Below, in pieces: positions 1 to 5,955 of a DNA stretch of 7,050 bases (its first letter is position 1; every line of letters begins with the position of its first letter). Below the pieces are notes generated by a model, which saw nothing but the letters and a program-made list of their open reading frames with translations, ran no database searches and had not been told where the DNA came from. The DNA is taken from NCBI GenBank assembly GCA_035938015.1, contig DASZHJ010000186.1, positions 1-7,050 of the forward strand, given 5' to 3'. A program made the position numbers and the translations under genes. This stretch comes from DASZHJ01 sp035938015. GTDB taxonomy: Bacteria; Pseudomonadota; Alphaproteobacteria; ATCC43930; CGMCC-115725.

Positions 1-1
1 A

Positions 2-427
2 CCCGAGGCCGGCAGGATCATGAGCCGAGCCCTCGGCCGCGCCATCGCACGCATTCGCGCCTTCTACAAGCTGACGGCGCCGATCTATCCGGACTTGCTG
101 CAAATCGTGCGGTGGCGGCCCGGCATGTCCATGCCGCCGCACGCCGACAACGTCAATTCCGACGGGGCGCCGCACAAGATGGCGTACCGGGATCTCTCGG
201 GGATCATGTACCTCAACGATGATTACGAGGGGGGTGAGCTCTATTTCACCGCGCTCGACGTCGCCGTCAAACCGAAGCGCGGCCTGCTGGTCGGCCTCAC
301 TGCGGGGTTCCATCACGAGCACGCCGTGCTGCGCGTGGAAAGCGGCACGCGCTTGACGATGCCATTCTTCCTGACCTTCGATCCCGCTAGAGCCGATCGC
401 TCGCTGCTGCGGGACTCATCGATTTAG
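2..427 (+). CDS. 2-oxoglutarate/Fe(II)-dependent oxygenase, prolyl 4-hydroxylase type (5' partial)
   Basis: This is probably a cytoplasmic non-haem iron dioxygenase that hydroxylates a protein or small molecule with 2-oxoglutarate and O2. The reading frame is open to the left edge. The first ATG (position 20) has only AGGA two bases before it, too close for a good ribosome site, so the true start is probably outside the window. Counting from that ATG, the iron-binding H-x-D is H41/D43 (PPHADN). A strand with GIMYLNDDYEGGEL (residues 61-74) is typical of the double-stranded beta-helix fold. The distal iron ligand is probably H101 and the 2-oxoglutarate-binding arginine R111, in the HAVLRVESGTR segment. 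All expected catalytic residues are therefore present. The gene ends with TAG and converges on the GFA-type gene 31 bp away. The substrate is unknown, and no functional link to the importer cluster is evident. Confidence 0.85.
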   Translation, partial: PEAGRIMSRALGRAIARIRAFYKLTAPIYPDLLQIVRWRPGMSMPPHADNVNSDGAPHKMAYRDLSGIMYLNDDYEGGELYFTALDVAVKPKRGLLVGLTAGFHHEHAVLRVESGTRLTMPFFLTFDPARADRSLLRDSSI

Positions 428-458
428 CAAGACGCGGCGCCGCTGCAGAAGCGGCCGG

Positions 459-893
459 TCACGCGAGCGGCGGCCCGTCCCGGGGCGTCTTGGCGTAGCG
501 GGGCAGCTGGTCCGCCACGTGCAACCAGCGCAGTTGCTCGGCGACGTGGACGTGACACGACGGCCGAAACGTCTCGGGTTGGTCGAAGCTCGGCACGAAG
601 AGATGGATCTCGTCCGGCCAGCGCTCGCCCTCGAAGCTGACGGGCGAGCCGCAGGTCCGACAAAACCTGCGGACCGCGCCCGGCGATGAGCGAAACTCCG
701 CGGGACGTTCGCCGGTCCACTCGACATCGGCCGCGGTGAATCCGGCATAGGTCGCAACCGCCGAGCTCGTGGCACGACGGCAGCTCTCGCAATGACAGTG
801 CGCGACCCAGCGCGGCTCGCCACGCGCGGCAAACGTCACGGCACCGCAGAGGCAGCGCCCCCTACGCACCCCACCAGCGTCGGTTTTCGGCAT
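459..893 (-). CDS. GFA/CENP-V-type zinc-binding protein
   Basis: A 144-residue protein of the family named after glutathione-dependent formaldehyde-activating enzyme (Gfa). Most members have no proven formaldehyde activity, so the function is uncertain. Zinc-binding cysteines are visible in the expected order: C14-x-C16 (GRCLCGAV), C33-x-C35-x-x-C38 (HCHCESC) and C78-x-x-C81 (FCRTCGSPV). The length matches the single-domain family. The ATG at 891-893 is chosen because a perfect AGGAGG lies nine bases upstream. The longer frame starts at a GTG (912-914) just beyond that ribosome site, with no site of its own. The gene lies 108 bp downstream of the ABC ATPase on the same strand. It has a candidate promoter in that gap, so it is probably transcribed at least partly independently. 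It converges on the oxygenase gene at the left. Confidence 0.88.
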   Translation of the reverse strand: MPKTDAGGVRRGRCLCGAVTFAARGEPRWVAHCHCESCRRATSSAVATYAGFTAADVEWTGERPAEFRSSPGAVRRFCRTCGSPVSFEGERWPDEIHLFVPSFDQPETFRPSCHVHVAEQLRWLHVADQLPRYAKTPRDGPPLA

Positions 894-902
894 TGGACTG
901 GT

Positions 903-908
903 CCTCCT
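903..908 (-). promoter_or_regulatory. Strong Shine-Dalgarno of the GFA-type gene
   Basis: The minus strand reads AAAGGAGGA here, with the AGGAGG core nine bases before the ATG at 893. It decides the start codon against the upstream in-frame GTG at 914. Confidence 0.85.
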
Positions 909-920
909 TTGCACGCAGTT

Positions 921-937
921 GGCCCGTCACCCGGGCC
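921..937 (-). other. GC-rich hairpin between the ABC ATPase and GFA-type genes
   Basis: A perfect 6-bp inverted repeat (GGCCCG / CGGGCC) encloses a five-base loop. It lies about 65 bases after the ATPase stop and about 12 bases before the ribosome site of the GFA-type gene. No run of U follows on the minus transcript, so it is not a classical intrinsic terminator. It could be a leader structure or a weak transcription-slowing element. A six-base GC arm can also arise by chance in DNA of this composition. Confidence 0.3.
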
Positions 938-961
938 CGCGCAGCTGCGAAAAGACCCGCA

Positions 962-990
962 ATTCTGCGCTCGATGGTCCCGAGCGACAA
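962..990 (-). promoter_or_regulatory. Candidate sigma-70 promoter for the GFA-type gene
   Basis: On the minus strand TTGTCG (985-990) and CAGAAT (962-967) are separated by exactly 17 bases, each matching the consensus at four of six positions. Initiation would fall near 955, giving a leader of about 60 bases that includes the hairpin at 921-937. The prediction comes from sequence alone. The match is moderate. Confidence 0.33.
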
Positions 991-1001
991 GCCACCGGCC
1001 T

Positions 1002-1793
1002 CTAGCGCTCCAGCACCGTCCTCAGGAAATCGCGCGTCCGAATTTCGCGGGGCGCGCCGAACATCCGCTCCGGCGTGTCCTCCTCCACGATCAAGCCGTG
1101 GTCCATGAAGATCACCCGCGACGCCACCTGCCGCGCGAAGTTCATCTCATGGGTTACCACCAGCATGGTCATGCCGAGGCGCGCAAGATCCCGCATGACC
1201 GTTAAGACCTCGGCCACCAGCTCCGGATCGAGCGCGCTGGTGACCTCGTCGAACAGCATTGCCTTGGGATCCATCGCGAGCGCACGCGCGATCGCGACGC
1301 GCTGCTGCTGTCCGCCGGAGAGCTCCTCCGGATAGGCTTCAGCCTTTTCGGCGAGGCCGACCTGCGCCAAGAGCTCCCGCGCACGCCGGCGCGCTTCTTC
1401 CTTCGGTATGCGCAGGACATGCACGGGCGCCTCGATAATATTGCCGACGACGGTCAGGTGCGGGAACAGGTTGAAGTGCTGAAACACCATGCCGACTTGC
1501 GCGCGCACCGCGGCGACTGCGCGGTTGGAATGCGCACGGAACCGGCCCTCGACCTCGTCCCGGTAGACCAGCTTGCCATCGATCCGGATGCGTCCTTGCT
1601 CAGCGACCTCGAGATGGTTGATGCAGCGTAGGAGCGTGGACTTGCCGCTGCCGGAGGGGCCGATGATGCAGACGACCTCGCCCGCCGCGACCGATAGATC
1701 GATGCCTCGGAGCACATGCGCTTCGCCGAAGTGCTTGTGCAGGCCCTCGACCTCGATCATCGGCCGACCGCGCGTGGAGGGCACGTCCTTCAT
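1002..1793 (-). CDS. Polar amino-acid ABC importer, ATP-binding subunit
   Basis: This is the cytoplasmic ATPase that drives the importer encoded by the two preceding genes. It has 263 residues, close to the GlnQ/HisP family length. Motifs in order are Walker A GPSGSGKST (45-53), the Q-loop glutamine Q105 in VFQHFNLFPH, signature LSGGQQQR (158-165), Walker B MLFDE (179-183, catalytic E183), D-loop SALD (186-189) and switch histidine H215 (VTHEM). Nothing essential is missing. The FNLFPH Q-loop is typical of the amino-acid (PAAT) class. The start at 1793 is chosen because its ATG overlaps the permease stop as ATGA, implying coupled translation. A GAGGG and a GGAGG lie just upstream. An internal ATG (1758-1760) lacks a ribosome site, although homology with the family really begins about there (MIEVEGLHKHF), so the first 11 residues are a poorly conserved extension. 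Confidence 0.96.
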   Translation of the reverse strand: MKDVPSTRGRPMIEVEGLHKHFGEAHVLRGIDLSVAAGEVVCIIGPSGSGKSTLLRCINHLEVAEQGRIRIDGKLVYRDEVEGRFRAHSNRAVAAVRAQVGMVFQHFNLFPHLTVVGNIIEAPVHVLRIPKEEARRRARELLAQVGLAEKAEAYPEELSGGQQQRVAIARALAMDPKAMLFDEVTSALDPELVAEVLTVMRDLARLGMTMLVVTHEMNFARQVASRVIFMDHGLIVEEDTPERMFGAPREIRTRDFLRTVLER

Positions 1794-2473
1794 GGCCCTC
1801 GCCGCCTCCGCCCGTAGCCCGCGCGCGTTACCCGTTCGAGGTAGCCCACCAGCCGCGCGGCCGGGAAGCTCACCAGGAAATACATCGCCGCGACGACGGT
1901 ATAGAGGGTGAAATACTGAAAGTTCAGCGCCGCGTGGACCTGTGCGGTGAACACGAGTTCCTGGATGCTCACGGCCGAGCAGAGCGCCGTATCCTTGAAG
2001 AGGCCGATGAAGTAGTTGCCGAGCGTGGGGATCACGATGCGGAACGCTTGCGGCAGGATGATCCGCCGCATCGCGAGCCCGCGGGTCATGCCGAGCGCGG
2101 CGGCCGCGTCATGCTGGCCGCGCGAGATGGCCTGGATTCCCCCTCGATATACCTCGGAGATGTACGCGGAATAGTTGAGCGTGAGCGCCAGCACGCCGGC
2201 GGTGAAGGCATCGAGCCGGATGCCGATCTCGGGCAGCACGTAATAGACGTAGATGAGCTGGAGCAGCAGCGGTGTGCCGCGGATGACCTCGATATAGGCC
2301 TTCACCAGCCAGCGCAGCGGCGCCAGCCGCGACAAGCCCGCGAGCGCCACGAACAGCGCGCAGACCAGGCTGAGCGTGATGACGACGAACGTCAGCTCGA
2401 CAGTAAGCAGCAGGCCGCCCAGCAGCGGGCCGATGTTCTCGACCGCGACTTGCGCGTTGAAAAGCTCGAACAC
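1790..2473 (-). CDS. Polar amino-acid ABC importer, permease subunit (HisM/GlnP type)
   Basis: An inner-membrane permease of 227 residues, the usual length for this family. Hydrophobic segments lie at about 17-45, 69-80, 90-105 and 190-212. The segment IRGTPLLLQL (64-73) is a hallmark of His/Glu/Gln-type permeases. The cytoplasmic coupling (EAA) loop follows at about 119-140, with AAAALGM and then LPQAFRIVIP. Only one permease gene is present, so a homodimer is expected, as in GlnP-like systems. The start is a GTG at 2471-2473. Its upstream sequence has no good Shine-Dalgarno, and the next in-frame residues already belong to the conserved N-terminus. It follows the binding-protein gene by 53 bases, which contain a strong stem-loop, and overlaps the ATPase gene by four bases. 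Weak initiation plus the stem-loop would give less permease than binding protein, the usual ratio for such systems. Confidence 0.95.
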   Translation of the reverse strand: MFELFNAQVAVENIGPLLGGLLLTVELTFVVITLSLVCALFVALAGLSRLAPLRWLVKAYIEVIRGTPLLLQLIYVYYVLPEIGIRLDAFTAGVLALTLNYSAYISEVYRGGIQAISRGQHDAAAALGMTRGLAMRRIILPQAFRIVIPTLGNYFIGLFKDTALCSAVSIQELVFTAQVHAALNFQYFTLYTVVAAMYFLVSFPAARLVGYLERVTRAGYGRRRRGP

Positions 2474-2486
2474 GGAGTTTCAGGAA

Positions 2487-2518
2487 ATGGCCGGGGCGTC
2501 GATCGCCGCCCCGGCCAT
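2487..2518 (-). promoter_or_regulatory. Perfect 12-bp stem-loop between binding-protein and permease genes
   Basis: Arms ATGGCCGGGGCG and CGCCCCGGCCAT pair without mismatch around an eight-base loop. The element begins eight bases after the binding-protein stop and ends 13 bases before the permease GTG. No U-run follows, so full termination is unlikely. Comparable stem-loops after binding-protein genes are known to protect the upstream message or to cut read-through, which raises binding protein over membrane subunits. That role here is inferred from position and structure. Confidence 0.7.
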
Positions 2519-2526
2519 CGTCAGCT

Positions 2527-3387
2527 TCAGGGATGCAGCGTGAACATCATGAGGTTGCGATCGGCTAACCCGTACTTCTTCAAGATGGCACTGATCTGGC
2601 CGCTGGCCCGGATTTCGCCCAGTGCCTCCGAGTAGGCGGCCCGCAGCGAGCAGTCTTCCTTGCGGATGCCGAACCTTGCCATGCCGTAGCCGCCGCCGCT
2701 GATGATGTCCGTCGGAACCGGGATGCTCCACAGCGGCTCCAGGTTGTTGTTCGGGTTCTTCTTGGCGAACTCCAGATAGACGACGTCGTCCTCCAGCACG
2801 GCCTCGAGACGGCCCTGGTTCAGGCTCTGCAGCTCATCGACTTCCGCCTTGAACGGGGTGGTCTCGATCCCAATCCGGCGCAAATAGAGATCGGCCGCGC
2901 TGCCGCTGATGGCGCCGACCTTCTTGCCCTTCAGATTGTCATAACTCGCAATCTTCAGCGGATTGCCCTTTGCCGCGAGCACGACGGGCCCATACCACCA
3001 CCCCGGGCCAGAGAAGCTGATGACCTTTACGCGCTCGGGGTTGACGTGGATGTCGGCGGCGATCACGTCGATCCGCTTCGACAGCAACGAGGGAATCACC
3101 GATTCCCAGGGCATCCAGACGACGTTGATCTTCGTGATGCCCAACAGGTCGAGCACCGCCTTGTTGATCTCCCAGTCGATGCCGGCCGGCGTCTTGTCGG
3201 TGTCCTGGAACATTTCGGGCGGGTTGTCGTTGGAACCAAGGTTGATGCCGTTCTTGACCGCGTTTGCATAGGAAGGATCGCCGCAGTTGGCGACATCCGG
3301 CGTGTATTCGGCCTTCTGAGCCATCGCCGGCGCCGCAAGCGCGCCGACAAAGCCGAGCGCCACGATGAAATTCTGCATTCTGCGCAT
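2527..3387 (-). CDS. Periplasmic amino-acid-binding protein (SBP_bac_3 family)
   Basis: The extracytoplasmic receptor of the importer, 286 residues. A signal peptide is clear: RR near the N-terminus, a hydrophobic core (7-19) and a probable AMA|Q cleavage after residue 23. The start at 3387 is chosen because AGGAG lies six bases upstream and the signal peptide begins there. The 26 extra residues of a longer frame are polar, which would bury the signal. The family's carboxylate-binding arginine is probably R119 (VNPERVK), and an acidic pair suited to the ligand amino group is D200/D201. C35 and C246 could form a disulfide. The usual T-rich lobe-1 loop is replaced by AADIHVN and the following segment is GPGWWYGP, so the ligand may not be a standard amino acid. 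The gene follows the minus-strand enolase by 111 bp and leads the three importer genes. Confidence 0.93.
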   Translation of the reverse strand: MRRMQNFIVALGFVGALAAPAMAQKAEYTPDVANCGDPSYANAVKNGINLGSNDNPPEMFQDTDKTPAGIDWEINKAVLDLLGITKINVVWMPWESVIPSLLSKRIDVIAADIHVNPERVKVISFSGPGWWYGPVVLAAKGNPLKIASYDNLKGKKVGAISGSAADLYLRRIGIETTPFKAEVDELQSLNQGRLEAVLEDDVVYLEFAKKNPNNNLEPLWSIPVPTDIISGGGYGMARFGIRKEDCSLRAAYSEALGEIRASGQISAILKKYGLADRNLMMFTLHP

Positions 3388-3393
3388 GCCAGT

Positions 3394-3398
3394 CTCCT
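3394..3398 (-). promoter_or_regulatory. Shine-Dalgarno that sets the binding-protein start
   Basis: AGGAG within GGGAGAGGAG on the minus strand, six bases before the ATG at 3387. It supports the short form with an N-terminal signal peptide over the longer in-frame start near 3465. Confidence 0.8.
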
Positions 3399-3498
3399 CT
3401 CCCTTATGGTGTTCGTTGTGGCGCCCCGCGAGGAGGCCGCGCTGCTGCAATGTGCGGTGAAGCACGATAGCATGCGGGTGCGCGCGAGGGCCAGTTGA

Positions 3499-4680
3499 TC
3501 ACACCGGCGGTTGCGGCGTCCGGTAAATCGTCTTGCCCTTCGCCCGGATCTCGACGTCGACGAGATAGCGCGCGATCGTGTCGGGATCGACGGTCATGCC
3601 GAGGCCGGGCCCGTCGGCGAGGCGCAGGAGCCCGTCGGGGCCGGGCATCAGGTGATTGCCCGTGATCTCGAACGCCAGCGCCTTAGGCTCCGCCGGGAAT
3701 TCGCAGAGCTCATGGCTCGCCAATCCAGCGTAAGGCTGCACCGATGCCGATAGCGCCAGGTGCGAGGTGAAGGTGTGGTTGACGAAGGTGATGCCGTGCG
3801 CGACCGCGTAGTCCGCGATCTCCTTGGCGGGGCCGATGCCGCCGATCCGGCCGGTATCGATCTGGATGAAGCCGACACCCGCGTGATCGATAAGGTGCCG
3901 CGCCATGAAGGGGTTGTGGCTGCCCTCACCGGCGGCTAACCGCACCGCGCGGCTGTCTCGCGAGAGCGCCCGATAGGCGTCGAGCGCCCCGCTGACGAAC
4001 GGCTCCTCGAGCCAATGTACCCGGAATTCCTCGAGCGCACCGAGGCGCTCGCGCGCGGCCGCGAGGTCGTCGACCCAGATCGCGCCGGCATCGACCAGCA
4101 GGATGCCATCGGATCCCAACCCCTCGCGCGCCGCCGCGAGCTGATCGCGATCGGCCGCAGCCGAGGATTGGCCGAAGGGTCCCCAGCCGAATTTCGCCGC
4201 GCGGAAGTTGCGCGCGCGCACGGCACGGCCCTTGGCGAGCGTGGCGGCCGGGGTGTCGCCGAACAGCAGGGAGGCGTAGGGCAGCTTTGGAAAGGCCTTC
4301 GGGATACCCAGCAGCCGGTAAGCGGGCTCGCCCAGGCGCTGGCCGAGCAAATCCCAAAGCGCGATCTCGATGCCGGAGAAGGTGTGGTCGGCCTGCAGGA
4401 GGTCGAGGCTGTTACGGCCGACGAGCCGCGCGATGCGCGAGATGTCCGCGACGTCGTCGAGCGTCTGGCCGAGCACGGAATCCAACACCGGCTGACAAGC
4501 GCCGTGCGAGCGCGGGCACACCGCCGCGGCGATCGAGGTGAGGGGCGAGGCCTCGCATTCGCCCCAGCCGACATGACTGCCGCTCGCCACGCGAACTAGG
4601 AGCGCGTCCTGGCTGCCGTCGCCCTCCAAGGTGACGTCCGGCATCGACAGATAGAAGAAATCGACTGCATCGATCCGCAT
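3499..4680 (-). CDS. Enolase-superfamily enzyme, mandelate racemase/muconate lactonizing branch (importer side)
   Basis: A 393-residue cytoplasmic Mg-dependent enzyme that should abstract the alpha proton of a carboxylate and then eliminate or epimerise. An N-terminal capping domain (about 1-125) is followed by the (beta/alpha) barrel. Metal ligands are D197 (LLVDAG), E225 (WLEEP) and E252 (AAGEG). D275 (IQIDTGRIGG) and H302 (VNHTF) form the probable His-Asp base dyad. The lysine motif is K163 in AAKFGWGPFG, so the second lysine of K-x-K is glycine. Length fits the family. The ATG at 4678-4680 is chosen because GAGGG lies eight bases upstream and homology starts there. An upstream extension would run into the divergent gene. 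It precedes the importer on the same strand, so the substrate may arrive through that importer. Sugar-acid dehydratase is likelier than racemase, but the substrate cannot be read from sequence. Confidence 0.9.
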   Translation of the reverse strand: MRIDAVDFFYLSMPDVTLEGDGSQDALLVRVASGSHVGWGECEASPLTSIAAAVCPRSHGACQPVLDSVLGQTLDDVADISRIARLVGRNSLDLLQADHTFSGIEIALWDLLGQRLGEPAYRLLGIPKAFPKLPYASLLFGDTPAATLAKGRAVRARNFRAAKFGWGPFGQSSAAADRDQLAAAREGLGSDGILLVDAGAIWVDDLAAARERLGALEEFRVHWLEEPFVSGALDAYRALSRDSRAVRLAAGEGSHNPFMARHLIDHAGVGFIQIDTGRIGGIGPAKEIADYAVAHGITFVNHTFTSHLALSASVQPYAGLASHELCEFPAEPKALAFEITGNHLMPGPDGLLRLADGPGLGMTVDPDTIARYLVDVEIRAKGKTIYRTPQPPV

Positions 4681-4723
4681 GGGGCACGCCCTCTCGATCT
4701 CCCGGACTTCGCCGAGCATGACG

Positions 4724-4742
4724 CGACGCACTCGCCGCGTCG
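4724..4742. repeat. Inverted repeat in the divergent control region
   Basis: CGACGC (4724-4729) and GCGTCG (4737-4742) are perfect inverted arms around seven bases. It is a possible regulator-binding dyad next to the second one. Arms this short and GC-rich may be chance. Confidence 0.35.
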
Positions 4743-4764
4743 ACTCCGCGTTCGCCGGCGGAGT
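4743..4764. promoter_or_regulatory. Candidate operator dyad
   Basis: ACTCCGC (4743-4749) and GCGGAGT (4758-4764) form a perfect 7-bp inverted repeat with an eight-base spacer, 22 bases in all. This is about two helical turns, the usual footprint of a dimeric regulator. It lies between the candidate -35 and -10 hexamers of the plus-strand promoter, where a bound protein would block polymerase. No regulator gene is in the window, so the binding family is unknown. Confidence 0.4.
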
Positions 4765-4797
4765 ATCGTACCCGCGACGGAGACGGAGGGGCCGGCC

Positions 4798-5955
4798 ATG
4801 ACGACAATCAGGATCCGCTCGATCCACGCGGTGCCGCTCTTAGGCGAGAGCCCGAAGGGCGGCTGGTCCGCCGAGATCAAGCAGGAGGATTCGATCCACG
4901 CGCTGATCGCGGTGCATACCGACGCCGGGATCATCGGGCACGGCAGCGTGTTCACCGACGGCCGTTTGGTGCAGGCGGGGCTCCAGGTACTGGAGCCGCT
5001 GTACCGCGGCGAGAACGCGCTCGAGCCGGAGCGCATCACGGAGAAGCTGCATCAGAATACCTTTTGGATGGGCCGAGGCGGCACGCTCACGCACGTCATC
5101 AGCGGCATCGACATCGCGCTCTGGGACATCTTGGGCAAAGTCACGGGCCAGCCGGTCGGGCGCCTGCTCGGTGGCGTCTATCGCAGTCGCGTGCGGCCCT
5201 ATTGCTCGCTCCTGATGGAATTGCCCGATCGCATGCGCGAGGTGGTGGCGGAGTATCGCGCGCGCGGCTTTCGCGCCTTCAAGATCGGCTGGGGTCCGTT
5301 CGGGCGCGCGCTCGATCCAGTGCTCGACGAGGCGATCGTGCGCGCGGCCCGCGAGGCTGCCGGCAACGCCGCGAGCCTCTTCGTCGATGCCGGCGCCAGC
5401 GATGCCTACTGGCCGCACGGCCTCAAATGGGCGATGCGGACCGCGGAGATGCTGAAGGACTATTCGGTCGGCTGGTTCGAGGAGGCGCTCAAGCCGGATG
5501 CGATCGATGATTTCTGCCATCTGCGTAGGGTGAGCCCGGTGCCGATCGCGGGCGGCGAGGTGCTGACGCGCCGGCAATCGTTCCTGCCTTGGCTCAGCCG
5601 CGGCGCCTTCGACATCGTGCAGCCCGACGTGACCAAAGTCGGCGGGATCAGCGAGCAGCGCCGCATTGCCTGGATGGCTCAGGATTTCGGCGTGAAGTAC
5701 ATCGGCCACGGCTGGAACACCGCGCTCGGCGTCGCCGCCGATCTGCAGCTTGCCGCGGCTCTGCCGGATGTCGACCTGGTCGAGTTCATCGGCGGCAGCG
5801 CCTATGTCGACGGCATCACCGCAACGCCATTCCAGCTCGACGCCGACGGCTATCTCGCGATCCCAATGCTGCCCGGCCTCGGCGTCTCGCTCGACCGCGA
5901 GAAGCTCGCCCGCTACACGCCGGACCCATCGCCGCTATTCACTCCGGCATCGTGA
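4798..5955 (+). CDS. Enolase-superfamily enzyme, mandelate racemase branch, putative sugar-acid dehydratase (plus strand)
   Basis: A 385-residue cytoplasmic Mg-dependent enzyme, distantly related to its divergent neighbour. After the capping domain (about 1-125, with NTFWMGRGG at 87-95 and IDIALWDILGK at 104-114) comes the barrel. Metal ligands are D197 (LFVDAG), E228 (WFEEA) and E254 (AGGEV). The base dyad is D277 (VQPDVTKVGG) and H304 (GHGW). The lysine motif is K162 in FKIGWGPFG, again with glycine replacing the second lysine of K-x-K. A W-G-P turn after this lysine also occurs in L-rhamnonate dehydratase, which relies on a His-Asp dyad (recalled, not aligned). A dehydratase acting on a sugar acid or other hydroxy acid is therefore the best guess. 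GGAGGG seven bases before the ATG fixes the start. The last 17 bases overlap the convergent amidase-like gene. Family assignment is firm, substrate unknown. Confidence 0.92.
   Translation: MTTIRIRSIHAVPLLGESPKGGWSAEIKQEDSIHALIAVHTDAGIIGHGSVFTDGRLVQAGLQVLEPLYRGENALEPERITEKLHQNTFWMGRGGTLTHVISGIDIALWDILGKVTGQPVGRLLGGVYRSRVRPYCSLLMELPDRMREVVAEYRARGFRAFKIGWGPFGRALDPVLDEAIVRAAREAAGNAASLFVDAGASDAYWPHGLKWAMRTAEMLKDYSVGWFEEALKPDAIDDFCHLRRVSPVPIAGGEVLTRRQSFLPWLSRGAFDIVQPDVTKVGGISEQRRIAWMAQDFGVKYIGHGWNTALGVAADLQLAAALPDVDLVEFIGGSAYVDGITATPFQLDADGYLAIPMLPGLGVSLDREKLARYTPDPSPLFTPAS

Larger units (their letters stand above)
4681..4797. promoter_or_regulatory. Divergent control region between the two enolase genes
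   Basis: This 117-bp gap must carry promoters for both the minus-strand enolase (with or without the importer) and the plus-strand enolase. It contains two inverted repeats, listed separately. A weak plus-strand promoter candidate is TCGACT (4740-4745), 18 bases, then TATCGT (4764-4769), each four of six to consensus. No convincing minus-strand promoter hexamers were found. The plus-strand gene has GGAGGG at 4785-4790, seven bases before its ATG. Confidence 0.55.

Noticed and set aside
434..443. Palindrome GCGGCGCCGC in the convergent gap between the oxygenase and GFA-type genes, considered as a terminator
   Set aside because: It has no loop and no U-run on either strand, and it is the kind of palindrome expected by chance in GC-rich DNA.
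940..949. Palindrome CGCAGCTGCG in the gap before the GFA-type gene
   Set aside because: A loop-less 10-bp GC palindrome with no partner copy. Not enough to call an operator.
1934..2635. Open frame of 233 codons on the plus strand across the permease gene and gap
   Set aside because: Antisense to the permease and binding-protein genes. Its product is a charged, low-complexity sequence with no domain.
3388..3465. N-terminal extension of the binding protein to a start near 3465
   Set aside because: It would place 26 polar residues before the signal peptide, and the good AGGAG site precedes the ATG at 3387.
3388..3498. Sigma-54-like TTGCA upstream of the binding protein
   Set aside because: The required GG about ten bases before the GC is absent. 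A TATCGT hexamer nearby has no matching -35.
4681..4827. N-terminal extension of the minus-strand enolase beyond 4680
   Set aside because: The extra residues are Arg-rich, unlike the family, would overlap the divergent gene start, and lack a ribosome site. The ATG at 4680 has one.
4840..5709. Long open frame (289 codons) on the minus strand inside the plus-strand enolase gene
   Set aside because: It is antisense to a gene with complete metal and catalytic motifs, and its low-complexity Arg/Ala/His-rich product matches no family I recognise. GC-rich codon bias creates such frames.
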